From Pristionchus mayeri (lineage: Eukaryota; Nematoda; Chromadorea; Rhabditida; Neodiplogasteridae): 64,000 nucleotides of DNA. The DNA lies in NCBI GenBank assembly GCA_036245805.1, contig BTRK01000006.1, positions 15,470,365 through 15,534,364 on the forward strand. Direction: 5' to 3'. The position numbers were made by a program, and so were the translations under genes. The notes beneath the pieces were generated by a model, which was given only the letters and a program-made list of their open reading frames with translations, was not told the origin of the DNA and searched no databases. Positions 48,701 to 60,118 of the stretch are shown one piece after another. The number at the start of each line of letters is the position of its first letter. Position 1 is the stretch's first letter.

Positions 48701-50710
48701 GGTGCTCGCGATGCGCAGACTCGCGCCCGAGGGTACGCGTATCTGTCAAATTATTTAAATATGAAAAGTTGTATATTTGGTGAAACATGGGATTAACTAT
48801 TAGAGAAAAAAAGAGTCCGGGGGCGCCCTCCTTTCTTTGTTACGTTTATTCACATCGCCGTTGTCACCTGAAACAGAACTAAACCCTACACTGTTTACCT
48901 TAATTTGTGCCGATTATGGTATTAATTACTAATAAATCGATATTTGCTCAGGTACAGTCTTCCCCTCCGTTCGCCTCGCCGACCAGATCTGCCAGCACGT
49001 GATCGGCATGAACAGCGAGTCGCTCGGAGAACCGCCCGTCCCGAAGTGAGGAGGGGTGCTGTAGGAGTACGGTAGGGGATAATGGAGGGCACTGTAGGAT
49101 TACGGTTGGGGATCATGGAGGGTGCTTTAGGATTACTATAGGGATCGATTAAGTAACAGATAGGTAGCTTATAGGCAATGAAAGATGAGGGTATGATTGG
49201 AGTAGATAAAGTATAGCGGCTTAGGTGAAAATATTTTCGTGCAGAGTTGCCTTGTGAACCATTGTTGCAGCAGGTGCAAATATCTCGTAATGCTGCGAGA
49301 GTTTGATGGATGACGAGTGCCTGATGCAATAAAAATGTTCAAAATAATGTTCTGCACATTCAAAGACATCCCGGTATTTCGAGAATTTCTTCACACTACA
49401 TAGAGCGAATTTTCGGTATTTTGTTATATCGGGTTCATAGGGTTTCGATAGTTACCGGGTGATCTGATGCCGCAGGGTCCATATCTTCGCAAAAGACGAG
49501 AGTACTGCGTTAATATGTGTAGATGGTTATCAATCGAATTCTTTCTGATGCAGTGCTATCGAAATGATTGTGGGATTGAACGGAAAATAATTTTTAAAAT
49601 TGTCAATCCTTTGCAGGGTAGAGAAGAAGGAAGAGGAAGTGGAGGCACCGAAGGACGAGCAGGATGAACTCAATGAATTCTTCTCTGGAAAGGTACGGTA
49701 GGAGGGGCCCCCTCCGAGGGGGCGATCGATCAGGGTAGTGGTATGGTACTGTAGGGGTAGATTGATCAGGGTATCGATCATCATGACATATGGCCTTTGA
49801 ATGGTGTTCTAAAATACCTGAAATTCCATTCAAGTATGCATTTTTATTGTTGGCTTGTAAGGTTCATGTTCAATTATCTGAATCCTCTTAGGAATGTGAG
49901 CAGGTGGAGTGGGGTAGCAGAAGAGTTATTGAATCAATGCGTTACGTCTCATGCAATTGTTCCTCTCCATCTGCCGGAAACAAACAACAAAAGAAGTTGT
50001 GATTTGTGACGTAATTAGTCAAATGAAAGTTCTGGAAATTGCGATCTCCTTACCCATTACTGATAAGTAAATTGACGTTTCCCTTCTCAGACGACGACGA
50101 TCGACGACTCGGAGACGACGTTGCTGAGACAGGCCTTCATGCTCAACCCCTCCCAGACTGTCTACGACTACCTCAAGGGACACAAGGCTGAGGTGAGCGG
50201 GGGGGAGGGGGTACGGTAGGGTGGTGTATGGTTAGATCTGTAAGCCCGTCAGATAGTGGTTTCGGAAGTTGTACGAGTGAGATTGTTCTTACGGCATGGG
50301 GTAAACCACTTGTGTAAACACAAATTTTTGAAAATATTTTTCGATTTTTTCTCTAGATGTTTTGTGTTTCACCTATATTTCAAATATTGACACTGATTAG
50401 GACAGGCGATTTGAAAAGCATGTGTCTGCCAAATATTTAAATTGTAAAAAATAGTCTACGTTTCGGATCCGCGTTTCAATAATTCGATTTATACGTTTGA
50501 TTATAATGACTCTAATATTGGGTAGGCACGAATTTCTTGAGTAAGATGAACTATAAGAATGAATCGATCGGTTCATGGTGAATCTGGATTTCGAAAATTC
50601 ACAAAATACGGGGACGAACGGGCACTGATGTTAGTTGGTCTCTGTTTCGAAAACGATTAATCAGTACTTTACAGGTGATCGACTTCGCTCGTATCGAGCT
50701 GTCGGCCTAA
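42755..50710 (+). CDS. tsfm-1: Mitochondrial translation elongation factor Ts, 329 aa
   Basis: Twelve exons: 42755-42859, 43158-43211, 43458-43549, 43751-43874, 44071-44155, 44375-44428, 44930-45028, 48664-48732, 48952-49045, 49617-49692, 50091-50192 and 50675-50710. The N-terminus is a basic/hydroxylated mitochondrial presequence (about 1-25), then the EF-Ts N-domain ([20 protein letters not shown]), the CETDFVA motif (111-117) that meets EF-Tu, and the core domain; a charged linker [14 protein letters not shown] sits near residue 255. The protein recharges mitochondrial EF-Tu with GTP. Intron 2 starts GCAAGC after AAGAAG, a classical GC-AG intron. Intron 7 is 3.6 kb because of foldbacks FB7 and FB8. 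Confidence 0.95.
43212..43213 (+). other. GC donor of EF-Ts intron 2
   Basis: The exon ends AAGAAG and the intron begins GCAAGC; the next exon starts after TTCCAG with GCCCTGGAG, restoring CKKALEQF of the family. The context AG|GCAAG is the usual one for GC-AG introns. Confidence 0.85.
44522..44641. mobile_element. Palindromic MITE, copy C
   Basis: Starts GGCACTACGTCGGATGAGAA and ends TTCTCATCCGACATAGTGCC, an almost perfect terminal inverted repeat. The centre is GCATTTGATATATCAAAGGC. It adds about 25 bases (AACGGAACC region) to the left arm compared with copy B. It sits in intron 6 of the EF-Ts gene, next to a CTCTC/GAGAG hairpin relative (44445-44525). Confidence 0.8.
45251..46147. mobile_element. 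Foldback element FB7, in intron 7 of the EF-Ts gene
   Basis: TTTAACAGAGGTCTTCTGAG at the left end pairs with CTCAGAAGACCTCTGTTAAG at the right. The arms match inward, including AAAATGACCGCCTCGTGGAG near 45480 and its complement near 45910. The right end overlaps or abuts the left end of FB8. Confidence 0.9.
46143..48165. mobile_element. Foldback element FB8, about 2 kb, in intron 7 of the EF-Ts gene
   Basis: The left end (TTAAGAGACCCGCTCGGTAA) pairs with TTACCGAGCACGTCTCTTAA. Arms match over about 900 bases, for example CCGCGGACATGTTCCTCTAT near 46185 and ATAGAGGAACATGTCCGCGG near 48112. Mirrored 69-codon frames (46202-46411 plus, 47904-48113 minus) differ at two residues. The inner part also has direct internal repeats: 46700-46930 resembles 46990-47250. 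Confidence 0.9.
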
Positions 50711-51291
50711 TCGCGTCATGACCCGAAGTAGAGGTACGGTAGATCGACCGACCTACAGTAGCCCTCCCATCATTACAGTATCCAACAATTTCATCCATTT
50801 TGAGATCTCTCGCATGAGTTGTAGTAGATTAGGCTAGTTCTCTGAATTCTTGTTCTGTTCCTCCTGTTGATTTGACGTTTGAGAAAACGATGAATATTAT
50901 TTTATTATTGCAATTTTCTCGGACAGAGAAAACAGAGTAATCAGGCAACATTGTGGGTACGGTAGACGTAATTGTATGAGTATCGATTGATTGGGATGCA
51001 GGCTAGAACCGGATAGTATGTACTGCACGTACACAGTACGCAACGGAAAACATCGAAACTAGAGCACACAAATGAACCCTGGATCGATTGAAGAGTGACT
51101 AGAACGGTGAAGCAGAATATTAATTACAGAGTATATACAACATGAATCAATTTGATTCATTTATTAGTAGGGCAAGAACGTGGCTAGAAGGGATGATCTT
51201 CGATCAATGTTCGCGCTAGGCCAATGGAACTACGATTGGTTGGGGAGTCTTTGGTATATCGAGAATTGGGATACTGTAATTAATCGAAAAT
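50711..51291. other. Intergenic gap between convergent EF-Ts and P450 genes
   Basis: No gene seen. It contains several TACGGTAG or TACAGTA motifs (for example 50735 and 50958) and should hold both 3'UTRs. Confidence 0.5.
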
Positions 51292-54200
51292 CTACCATCG
51301 CTCAACCGTAACGCAGACGCGTTCGGGCGCGAGCATGACGGATGGATTGAGCACGTTGAGCTCATTGGAGTCAGAGGCGAGCCTAAATGGATTACGGTAA
51401 TCAATGCATACGGTAGGAATACGATTTGGCACGATGCGGTAAGGATACGGTAGGTGTACTATACCGGGTAAGGATACGGTAGGAGTACGGTATCTGCTAA
51501 GGATACGGTAGGATTACGGTACCTCAATCGATACTGCTTGAAGACGCGCGCGACGGTCATCTTGAATTCCATCTCGGCGAAGCGTGCGCCGACGCAGTTA
51601 CGTGGCCCGCCACCGAAGGGCAGCCAGGCCATCGGGTGATGGGGAATGTTGAATCTGGAAGAGGGTACGGTAGGGTTACGGTAGTCGTGTAGGATCGATT
51701 TCTTTGAACTTGATGCCGTCAGAAATATTTGAGTTTTAAAAGAAACGGTAGAGTTACGGTAGTCGTGTGGTATTGATTTCCATAAGGACATCAATTTCTC
51801 TAGCACAGGATGATTTGTGTTTCAAGCAGCGCATAAGATGTGTGGTGAGCGGACGAATTCAATAGTTTTGTTGCTGATAGGCAAAAAAATATATCTACGA
51901 GTTCAGAATCGAATCGGGTTCATGCACTTGCTGGTGATGCATATCGAAATAATATGTTTGAAAAAAATTATGTTTTGCAGATAAATCCAAAGAACGCGTC
52001 GCAGCTATGTTTCAGCGCGTGCTTATGAACTAAACCGGGGTGATAATTTCAATGCAATCGCGTCATACATTGACTAAAATTAAATAAAGTAAACGCTCCG
52101 GCGTGTGCCTTGGCTGATGCACTAATGTAGGTATTTGGCTGTTGCGATTCTAATCTAAGGAAATGATGGAAAGTATACGGTACCTCTCGGGACGGAACTC
52201 GTCGGGTTCGGGCCAGATCGTGGCGTCTCGATGGATGTTCCAGACGGGAACGCAGACTACCGTACCCTTCTCCACCTCTACGCTGCTTACAGTAGTCGCA
52301 GAGACGCACGTGCGATTGACAAAGCTGGAGAGGTAAGATTACGGTAGCGGTGACTCGCAGCTATTGATCGAGCCATACTGTACTATAGAATATCGATTTA
52401 TTGTCTCACAAGGTGATGGGAGGGAATAGTCGCAGCGCCTCCTTGAAGACGCCGTTGAGGTACGGTAGCTTCATGATCGTATCGTAGGCTTCGTCGGACT
52501 GCAATTATTAATTGATTAACGATTAGTTGTCTGATTACAGTAGGTAAATCCAATCAATAGGGCTGGGTTACGGTAGTGGGTACAGTACCTGCATATCGAT
52601 TTCCTTGAGCTCCTCATGCAGACGCTGCTGCGCATCCTGGTTCTTGGCCAGCAGCCAAGTGGCGAACGAGAGAGAAGTCGATGTCGTCTCGTATCCTGCA
52701 GCGATTGTTTGAATTACGGTATTCGAGAGATATCGATTTATCGATTACCTGCGAGCAGGAAAGCGAAGCAGTTGGCAACTACGGTATCGATCGTCTCGTC
52801 GTCAATGTGCGTCGTGTCTTGAGGCAGAAGGAGCGAGATAAGATCGATACGCTCGGGCTGGAAATAGGGTACTGTAAGTTAGATACGGTACTTCCCATGG
52901 ATTAAAACCAGTTGTCGATCAACCGCCATGGTGGAGGTACCGTACCTCGGGATTATCAATTCGCCTCAGGATGGCCGCACGCAGTCTGTGGATGAGCCAG
53001 GCCTCTGATCGGCCGCCGGCGCTCGTCTTGCGATGGAAGTACTCGCAGAAGGGCGCGAGCTCGGGGAAGAGCACTGTAATGGAGCGGGTTACTGCAGTGT
53101 GCAATATAGACTGAATTGATTGGTAGGGGTGAAAAAATGAGGGCCTCTCTCATTCAACGCTTTTTTTCTCGAAACGATGAAAAACGAGAACGCCGGATTT
53201 CGCGATGTTCCAATGATTTTTGTGTTTCAATGAGTTCAGAAAAGACGAGTAAATAGTTTGAATTCGCTGTAGTTCGCGCAGTCGGTGAAAAAATAAACAC
53301 AACTAAAAAGACATCCTGGAGGCATGAATGCACTATTCAATGAAATTGATCCTGCGCGCATGCTAGGATGAGATTGTCTAATGATGACGTAATCATTTCG
53401 AAAAATACGTACACGAGATGGCCATGGGCGGGCAGTTCTCCGGGTTGGGCATCTCGGCGAAGAAGCGAGAGGCATGAGCGAGGAAGACGTCGTTGGGGTC
53501 GGACTGGCACGAGGAGGGGAGGTCGAAGGCCACCTGGAAGGAGGGTCGTCTTTGATATTTGATCTCTGTAGAAAGTGTTCTTTGATCGTAAGATTGCTAT
53601 AACTATGTTCATTGATTCCTAGGATTCATTGAGAGCTCATATGGAAGGATGAGTTATCTTAGGTCACTGATTTTTGAATGACGGGCCACCGTAGTCTTAG
53701 AACTCGCGCTTCCGAAAGTGCGCTTTCCGATAAAGTGGTAGTATGAAAGGATGCAATCATCCTTTCATACTAGCACTATCAATTACCCCAGTTTTGTGAG
53801 TGCTCATGCACCCAATCTCCTTACTCATCGCACTAACTGCAGCGCAAAACTCGATGCTCAGTTGAACTGAGTGAACCCCCTTTACCGCTGACCATCCACA
53901 TTACTTTCGCAATGAATCGCCCTCATAGCCTCGACAGCTCGAGTGTTCATGCACTCAATCCAGCTAAACTTTTCTGACGATTACCTCAACCTATCCTCCC
54001 TAGTGATCGGAATGAACCCCCGGGTAGATAACTGCTGATGATCCCCATTATGAATCGCCCTCATAGCCCAGATTCCTCGAGTGCTCCCGCACGCTAATCC
54101 TCTTTCGCCTCCCCCACTCCCAAATTAGTCGGCTGTGCTCTCGCTGTAGTCGAGGCACAACTCTGCGTCAATGACATGTGCTCGGCCCATCCAGGGGACA

Positions 54201-57200
54201 GGAGATGAGTAGAGCAGGACGAGAGGCGAGAGAGTGTGCTAATCGAGGAGAGCTTTTATCTGCGTCTCTGCCCGTACGGGCGGGCCCTACGTATGGCCGC
54301 GCTGGTCGCTGCGGGCGGAGGTTAGAGAGGGGCGAAAGAGCACGGGATGGGGAGAGAGTCAGAGAAAAGCGAGAGAGTGTACGATTTGAGGAGGGTGGAA
54401 CGTGCATTCCCCTTCGATTCGCGTTTGTGGGTGCGTGCGTACGTTGCTCGGGCTATCTCGGTTTCTCTGGCCGACGAGAGAGTGTGGAAAATGAAGAGAG
54501 CTGCGCCCTTGGAGTTCTCACGTACTAGGTCAGGGAGAGCAGCTTAAACGGCGCAAAGTCGAAACGATGAGATGATCAGCAGCAGGTGGGACGGGTTAGC
54601 GCTCCCCCGAGAGGGAGAGAGAGAGACAGGCGAGAGAGTATGCGGAATTGAGAGAGCCAGAGCATCGCTGTAGCGTGCGAACTTGTGCCGCAGCTACAAT
54701 TCGGGTCGCACAAAAGGTGCAGCGAATGGGAAGAATTGGGCAGAAACAGAGGCGCGATTGGAGCAAAAAGGAAGTAAATGCATGTAGTTTGAGGAAAAGA
54801 ACAACACGAAGGACTAAAAAATAAGGCGGCAATAATATTTTTATAATCAAATAAATAATAAAAGTAGCGAACCTGCGCGATGACATCGAGCGTGAGGCAC
54901 TGGTAGGCTCTGGAAAATGTAAATTTATTTTTCTCATAATTCTGCATTTATGGAATGTGGTGTTTCTACAATATTCTATGAGTATTCTACAGCAATTTCT
55001 TTCTGTTCGAACACATGTGACTGTATTTTGATGGCTTGGTCCCCCACTCTGCTAGCGCTTCAAGCCAAACGCGCTGAACTAGATCGAAAAGTGCTCGCTG
55101 CATTGGCGTTGATGTATAGCAAGTTCGTGACTAATTCAGCTCGACTCTCTTCATTTCGCGTGCTCTCTCGTCCGTCAGAGCAGCGAGAGAGTGTGCGATA
55201 TGAGGAGAGTCAGACAGGCAAGAAATGACCCTGCTCTTTCAGAGATCTCTGATATCGCCCAAGGCTGAGGATGACAAATACTTCTCCTAAGAGATCTGTG
55301 AAAGATCTCAGCGAAAGATGGAGAATCTGATCAGTTGGTCAGACGATTCAATTGTAGATGACAAATAGCTTTACAATTAGATGCTTCCACCATTTTCAAG
55401 TGATCTTTGCATGGCAAGTGCGTGGTTCGTAACATCGCTAATCCGATCGCTGGGTTCGCTGACTCAGTTGTACGCGCAAGCCTACTTCGACACACTTCGC
55501 AAACAATTCTGCTGTGGCGATCGTGTGCTGTGTAAGGGATGTAGTGGTCGTGAGGAACGAACGGAATTGCCCTTCCCGACTTCCGCGGTCTTCCCGGGTG
55601 CGCACTGACAGGTCGAGTTACTGGCGAGAGTCCCCCATTTTTACTCTTGATACCTCAAGATAGCATTGATGGATTTGAGAGATGCTGGGATCCTGAGCTG
55701 CGATCGCTTAAAACGAAAGAGCAATTTCTGTGACGCGCTAACCTTCCGCTTTTTCAAGATCTATCTACTTCCTCGTCCGCTGTATGCCAGGTCAAATTAT
55801 CGCCGTGAAGGGTTGGTATTTCGATCTCTAAAACTAGAAAGGAGCTTGGCCCCCATGAGAACGAAAGAGCGCTTCTCGTGACGTAGCAACCCTGCATTCT
55901 CTCGAGTGCCCCCAGTCTAGTCTCTGCTATGTTCTGGCGCATGATGACTATGACTGACTGATTAGCGAACAGGGAGCAATCCGAAAGATCAGTTACAGTA
56001 TGTTGAGACTACGGTAGCGCTGGGTTCGGCACCGAAGGTCGGGTGCAGCTGGGTACAATAGCGAGTTTGGTGGGTCAGTATAAATGGAAGATCAGGTAGC
56101 GTACCTGATCATAACACAAAGCAATGATCAGGTACGAAGAGGGGTACGGTAGGCGGTTCGATAGGTCAGATTCGAAACAAACCGGAAAATGTCGAACTCC
56201 TCGTCGCAATCTGAGTAAGACTCGAGTGACTCGGCGAGAATCTCAGTTTTGGAGGAGACGGATGCGGTCATCTGAAAATATCGATTGTTTTGGAGCAATT
56301 ATAGATCGATTGCCGATCGGTTTCACCATGATTACTGTACCGAAATATTATTTTGGGATCTTCGAATGACGAAAATTCAAGTTATTGTTGTAGTACAATG
56401 GGATTGTTGTTGGACAAAAGAATTTAGATCACCAACGATTGTCTTTGACTTATGGTGCCTGACTAGAGATTTGGTCCAATCTTGGTGGATACGTGTTTTG
56501 CCGATTTTTCATCAGGGGAATTTTCTATTCACAGATCGAGTGTGATGATCAAACACTCATTCTCGACCATGTGTAACTTTCCCTTTATTCGGGTGGAATA
56601 TGGTAGAACCCCATTTGGAAAAAAAACATTCCTTTGTTTCATACGATCCCCGGACACAACAGTCACAGATTGAGCCTATCGCTGGAAATCAGCTAACCCA
56701 TGCAAGTTTATGCGGGAAGCATACCCCTCGATTTGATAGGGAAAACCCCCCGGAGGAAAGAAAAGAAAAGGAAAGGCGGAAGTAAATGCAGCCGTTTTGC
56801 AGAGGGCCCTCTGGGAGTGATCAACGATCGGGCACCGGCACTTTTCTGCTGGAGGAACCCGCTGTTCCTCCTCACCTCTATGTTCTTGCTCTCTCTATTC
56901 TCACACTCTCTAGCGCTGTATGGTGATAGTTTGAAACGCTTGGAGGCTTGCACCGGATCTGTTGCATAGAAAGATGGAAAAACACACAGAAAATCTCCCT
57001 CATGGATAGATGTGGTGGTAGTACCGAAAGATCACCACCAGACGACCCACCATATACCGGGAATCCCCCAGACTTCAATCAGGAAGGGATAATCCCGGCC
57101 AATTTGGCCAATTGGCCGTGAAATTTTACACTACTTTCCGGCTTCGGGCAAAAGTCACGAGGAGTGGTAGTAATTTCAAGGGATTTCGCTCGTTTGTTAG

Positions 57201-60118
57201 ATCTCGTACATGCTGTGTGCACGACAACAGGGTTTCTCAGCTGGAAGACAGGGATGGAGGGAGAGACTCGCTTCAGTTCGCATGCTCTCTCGCCTCTCTG
57301 GCCTCCAGAGCAAGATAATACCTTCGTTTTGCCTGTTCTATCACTGCTTACTCATCTATTGTGTGCTATCTAAAAGATATTAAGTGAAAAATGTTTACAA
57401 CTTGTTCTTCCTGGATCCCCCACTGCTTGGCGCCTGATGTATCCAGTGTTTGAGGAAGTGGGGTATTTTGGTTCCTCGCCGCTCTCAAGAGAACGACCAC
57501 TCAAGGATCGCCGTGGGTGCGTCGTAGGCGTACTTTCCAGGAAGAAGGGCGGAAATGCTCTCTTCAATCTCCATTATCTCTCGGTCTCATCCAGATCGAC
57601 GAGAGAGTACGTGAAATGAAGAGAGTCCGGATGAATGATCTACTTATACAACGCTGATTAGGCAAAGGAATTCGGAATGACACATGGCTCTGTTCTATGA
57701 TTTGTCGTCTTCCCAGGATTTGTTATGTAGAAAGATAGAAACAGTGATTTGCACCCGGTAACTCTTACGAAAATAGTGGTAGTAAGTGAAAACAGTGTGC
57801 GTGATAGACAGGAAGAGTTATGGCCTCTCGTGGTTCTGTTTTTCGCCCTTGCCACACGGCGTGGTGCGGGGTGCGCGCCGGGTGCGAGAGATGCCCATCG
57901 TCTGATTCTCTCCAAATCGCGTGCGCTCTAGCTCTGTCTAACCAGCAAGAGAGTGTGGAAATTGAGGAGAGACAGGGTGAGGAGAGAGAGGCGAGATAGC
58001 ATGCGAATTGAAGAGAGCGCCATCCCAAACTCGGAGTAGACAATACACATCATCATCACTCCTAACCAGCGAAGAGGGGGAGGGTTGACTCGAATGAGTT
58101 ATTGCTCAACTACCACATGAGTGGGTGCGAACAGGGTGCAGGTGATACTGTAGCAGGCTAGCGAGATACTGTAGTCGATTCTCCGGAGTAATATTGATCG
58201 CTTGACATGATAAATGATGCCTCTCAGAATTTCGAAAACGTCGGTGACTTTTGATTGTTAAGTTCCGGTGATGTGCACCAAGTTGCGCCTTTCAATGAAA
58301 ACTGACATCGAAAATCAGCGCGAGGTTCCACGACAAATTGGCGCGTGACTTACGCTTGAAAAGTGTTGGGAAAGGCGAACGAGCGGTGCGACTCCCTCAA
58401 TTCTACACGCTCTCTCGCCGCTCCGGTCGGAGTGCACTCCCTTACTGCGGCGAAAAGCTATCTTTGGAGAATGAAGGACGGGAAAAGAACGCGCAAGAGG
58501 AAAAAGATAGGTACATCAGGGAGTAAAAATAGCCAAATCGAGCATTGGAGCATCGATATAGGTACATCAGTTCCCCGAACGAGCTAGGCTGCTTCTCGGC
58601 CTATCTTCTGCGACTACGGTACGCTGCCTTGCGATCGATTGACGCACTCGACTACAGTATCCCCAGGGAGTTCGGTTGGTCAGACTCCTCACCGATCGGA
58701 GCTTTCTCGTGGTGAACGCGGGACTGATCCTTGATCTCTGGTGGCGCCAGCGGTTGCCGCGCTGATTGACCAGCGCCTTCTTCAGAGAGGCGTGGATGAA
58801 GTCCATCGGCTGCAAGGTTACGGTAATTCGGTGGGTCAGATAGCGGACTGAGGTGCGGTAGATCGGTAGGTCACGCACCTGACGATCGGTGAAATTGGAG
58901 AACTGCTTGACGAGAATCTCCTGGACGTCCTCGAGCTTCTCGAAGATGACGAAGAGCCGAGGGCCGACGAAGAAACCGTAGGTCCTGAGCGGAAGGATAC
59001 TGTAGCATGAGGTACGGTAGGATATGGGGTCGACTGTACTGGGCAACTGAAAAATGTAGGCCATTGCGGGCATTTCTTTTGGAACGACTCCCCGTTGCAC
59101 AGGTTATCAAGCTAGTCACGCCGAAGTCACAGCGCGAGCACAACTTAGCGAATAGCTGTTACAAACTATGCTTTTTAACGATTTGATTGTCATCTCACAA
59201 TGTTCTATCCCTCTAGTACTCAGTCCGTACTCATGTAAGCCTTATTGTAGTTTCCCATGATTCACTCCGATCTTCCGATCTCTTTCCTCTTTCGAGTAGC
59301 GATTGCAGTGAATTTTAGTGATCGCGAGCGAAAGAGACGGCCGATTAGTGAAAGTAGAGAGGAGACGAAGCTACTCTTTCAAAGATACAGGGAGAGGCAA
59401 AGATAGGCAAAGATAGGGTGTAACTGATCATCGTTTAGAGGGACGCACTCCCTATACTCAATGTTCGCTGAAAGGCGAGAGAGCATGCGAAATTAAGAGA
59501 GTGACTACTCACTTGCCGTACAGCCGCTTCCACTCCTCGTGTACGCGGTACAGTAACCCGCCGTTCTGGAAAGCCAGTTCTCGATCCAGAGTGATGGTGC
59601 AGCTACCGTACCTTGGCCATCATCTTAGCGATGTCGAGGAGGTTGCCGATGAAGGGTGTGGAGGGCGGGCCGGGCAGTCGGGCAGCATCGCGCTTCTGGT
59701 GCACGAAGAAGCGCTTACTGTAGATTACGGTATTATTGAATTTCCCTGATATCGATCGGCTTACTAGACGAAGGCGAGCAGCGCAGCGGCGAGTATGGCG
59801 AACAGGATCTCGAAGGTGTATCTGGAATACGGTAGGCGGTTACGGTGGGGGTACGGTAGGAGGATACGGTACCCGGTGTTAGAGGTGGCGACGAGCATGC
59901 GTGTTGTGGTCATCGTGACGAGGGGGGTGGTTACTGTAATTGGCGAGGATCTTTAGGATCGGGCGGCGCTAATTATAGAATAGTAATGGATGAGAGAGGG
60001 TGGGGAGTAGATAGTTGATGTGATGGTAGGTACCGGAATAGATCAGGAGGTTAAAGGGTAGATCGAGGATCGAGGGGAGGAGAGAGACGAATAGACCGGT
60101 AAGAGCGGCGGTTTTCAT
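51292..60118 (-). CDS. Microsomal cytochrome P450, 542 aa
   Basis: Seventeen phase-consistent exons: 60118-60034, 59933-59873, 59821-59765, 59717-59612, 59565-59513, 58984-58879, 58809-58693, 56271-56183, 54909-54873, 53533-53413, 53073-52946, 52857-52749, 52695-52589, 52498-52410, 52324-52184, 51654-51523 and 51382-51292. Hallmarks: membrane anchor (about 50-66), proline hinge [12 protein letters not shown], helix-C WRHQR, I-helix AGYETTS (356-362), K-helix ExxR (E412-R415), PERF-type [11 protein letters not shown], and haem loop [10 protein letters not shown] with Cys489. It should be an ER mono-oxygenase; the middle segment (AFxxxxxSDPNDVF) leans towards the CYP3 clan, such as nematode CYP13/25, but substrate is unknown. 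The first exon adds a second hydrophobic segment; a shorter start at 59913 follows an ATTACAG acceptor and remains possible. Long introns hold many short hairpins. Confidence 0.93.
51410..51522. repeat. TACGGTA array in the last P450 intron
   Basis: Almost the whole intron is built from GGATACGGTAGGAGTACGGT-like units; the minus-strand (transcript) sense is TACCGTA. It is the densest cluster of the window-wide intron motif. Confidence 0.7.
53739..53772. repeat. Perfect 15-bp hairpin
   Basis: TAGTATGAAAGGATG, loop CAAT, then CATCCTTTCATACTA. Weaker pairing continues outward. It lies in a P450 intron, with no T run, so it is not a terminator; perhaps a small MITE. Confidence 0.6.
53796..54110. 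repeat. Degenerate tandem repeat, unit about 135 bp
   Basis: Units start GAGTGNTCNNGCAC and end ATGAATCGCCCTCATAGCC; two full units (53796-53934, 53935-54068) and a partial third follow directly. It is located in the intron between the ninth and tenth P450 exons. Confidence 0.6.
54200..54660. repeat. Cluster of CTCTC/GAGAG half-hairpins
   Basis: Repeated GCGAGAGAGTGTG-like units followed by GAGGAGAG or GAAGAGAG at about 54227, 54366, 54473 and 54627. Open frames across it come from the composition and are not genes. Confidence 0.55.
55144..55209. repeat. Complete hairpin of the CTCTC/GAGAG family
   Basis: CTCTCTTCATTTCGCGTGCT leads into CTCTCG; after a short loop CGAGAGAGTGTGCGATATGA runs into GGAGAG. 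Arms of about 27 bases pair with few mismatches. In a P450 intron. Confidence 0.7.
57557..57626. repeat. Hairpin of the CTCTC/GAGAG family
   Basis: GCTCTCTTCAATCTCC...TCTCTCG pairs with CGAGAGAGTACGTGAAATGA followed by AGAGAG. In the long P450 intron 7. A further copy follows at 57905-57972. Confidence 0.65.

Noticed and set aside
54178..54528. 116-codon frame in a P450 intron
   Set aside because: Runs across repeated GAGAGAGTG hairpin units; open by composition only.
56090..56136. GATCAGGTA-GCG-TACCTGATC palindrome as an operator-like site
   Set aside because: Nine-base arms plus a third copy nearby; too short and within an intron, so probably chance or a repeat fragment.
58567..59100. 177-codon minus-strand frame as a single exon
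   Set aside because: It spans two true P450 exons and the intron between them, which happens to lack stops; P450 motifs match only the exon parts.
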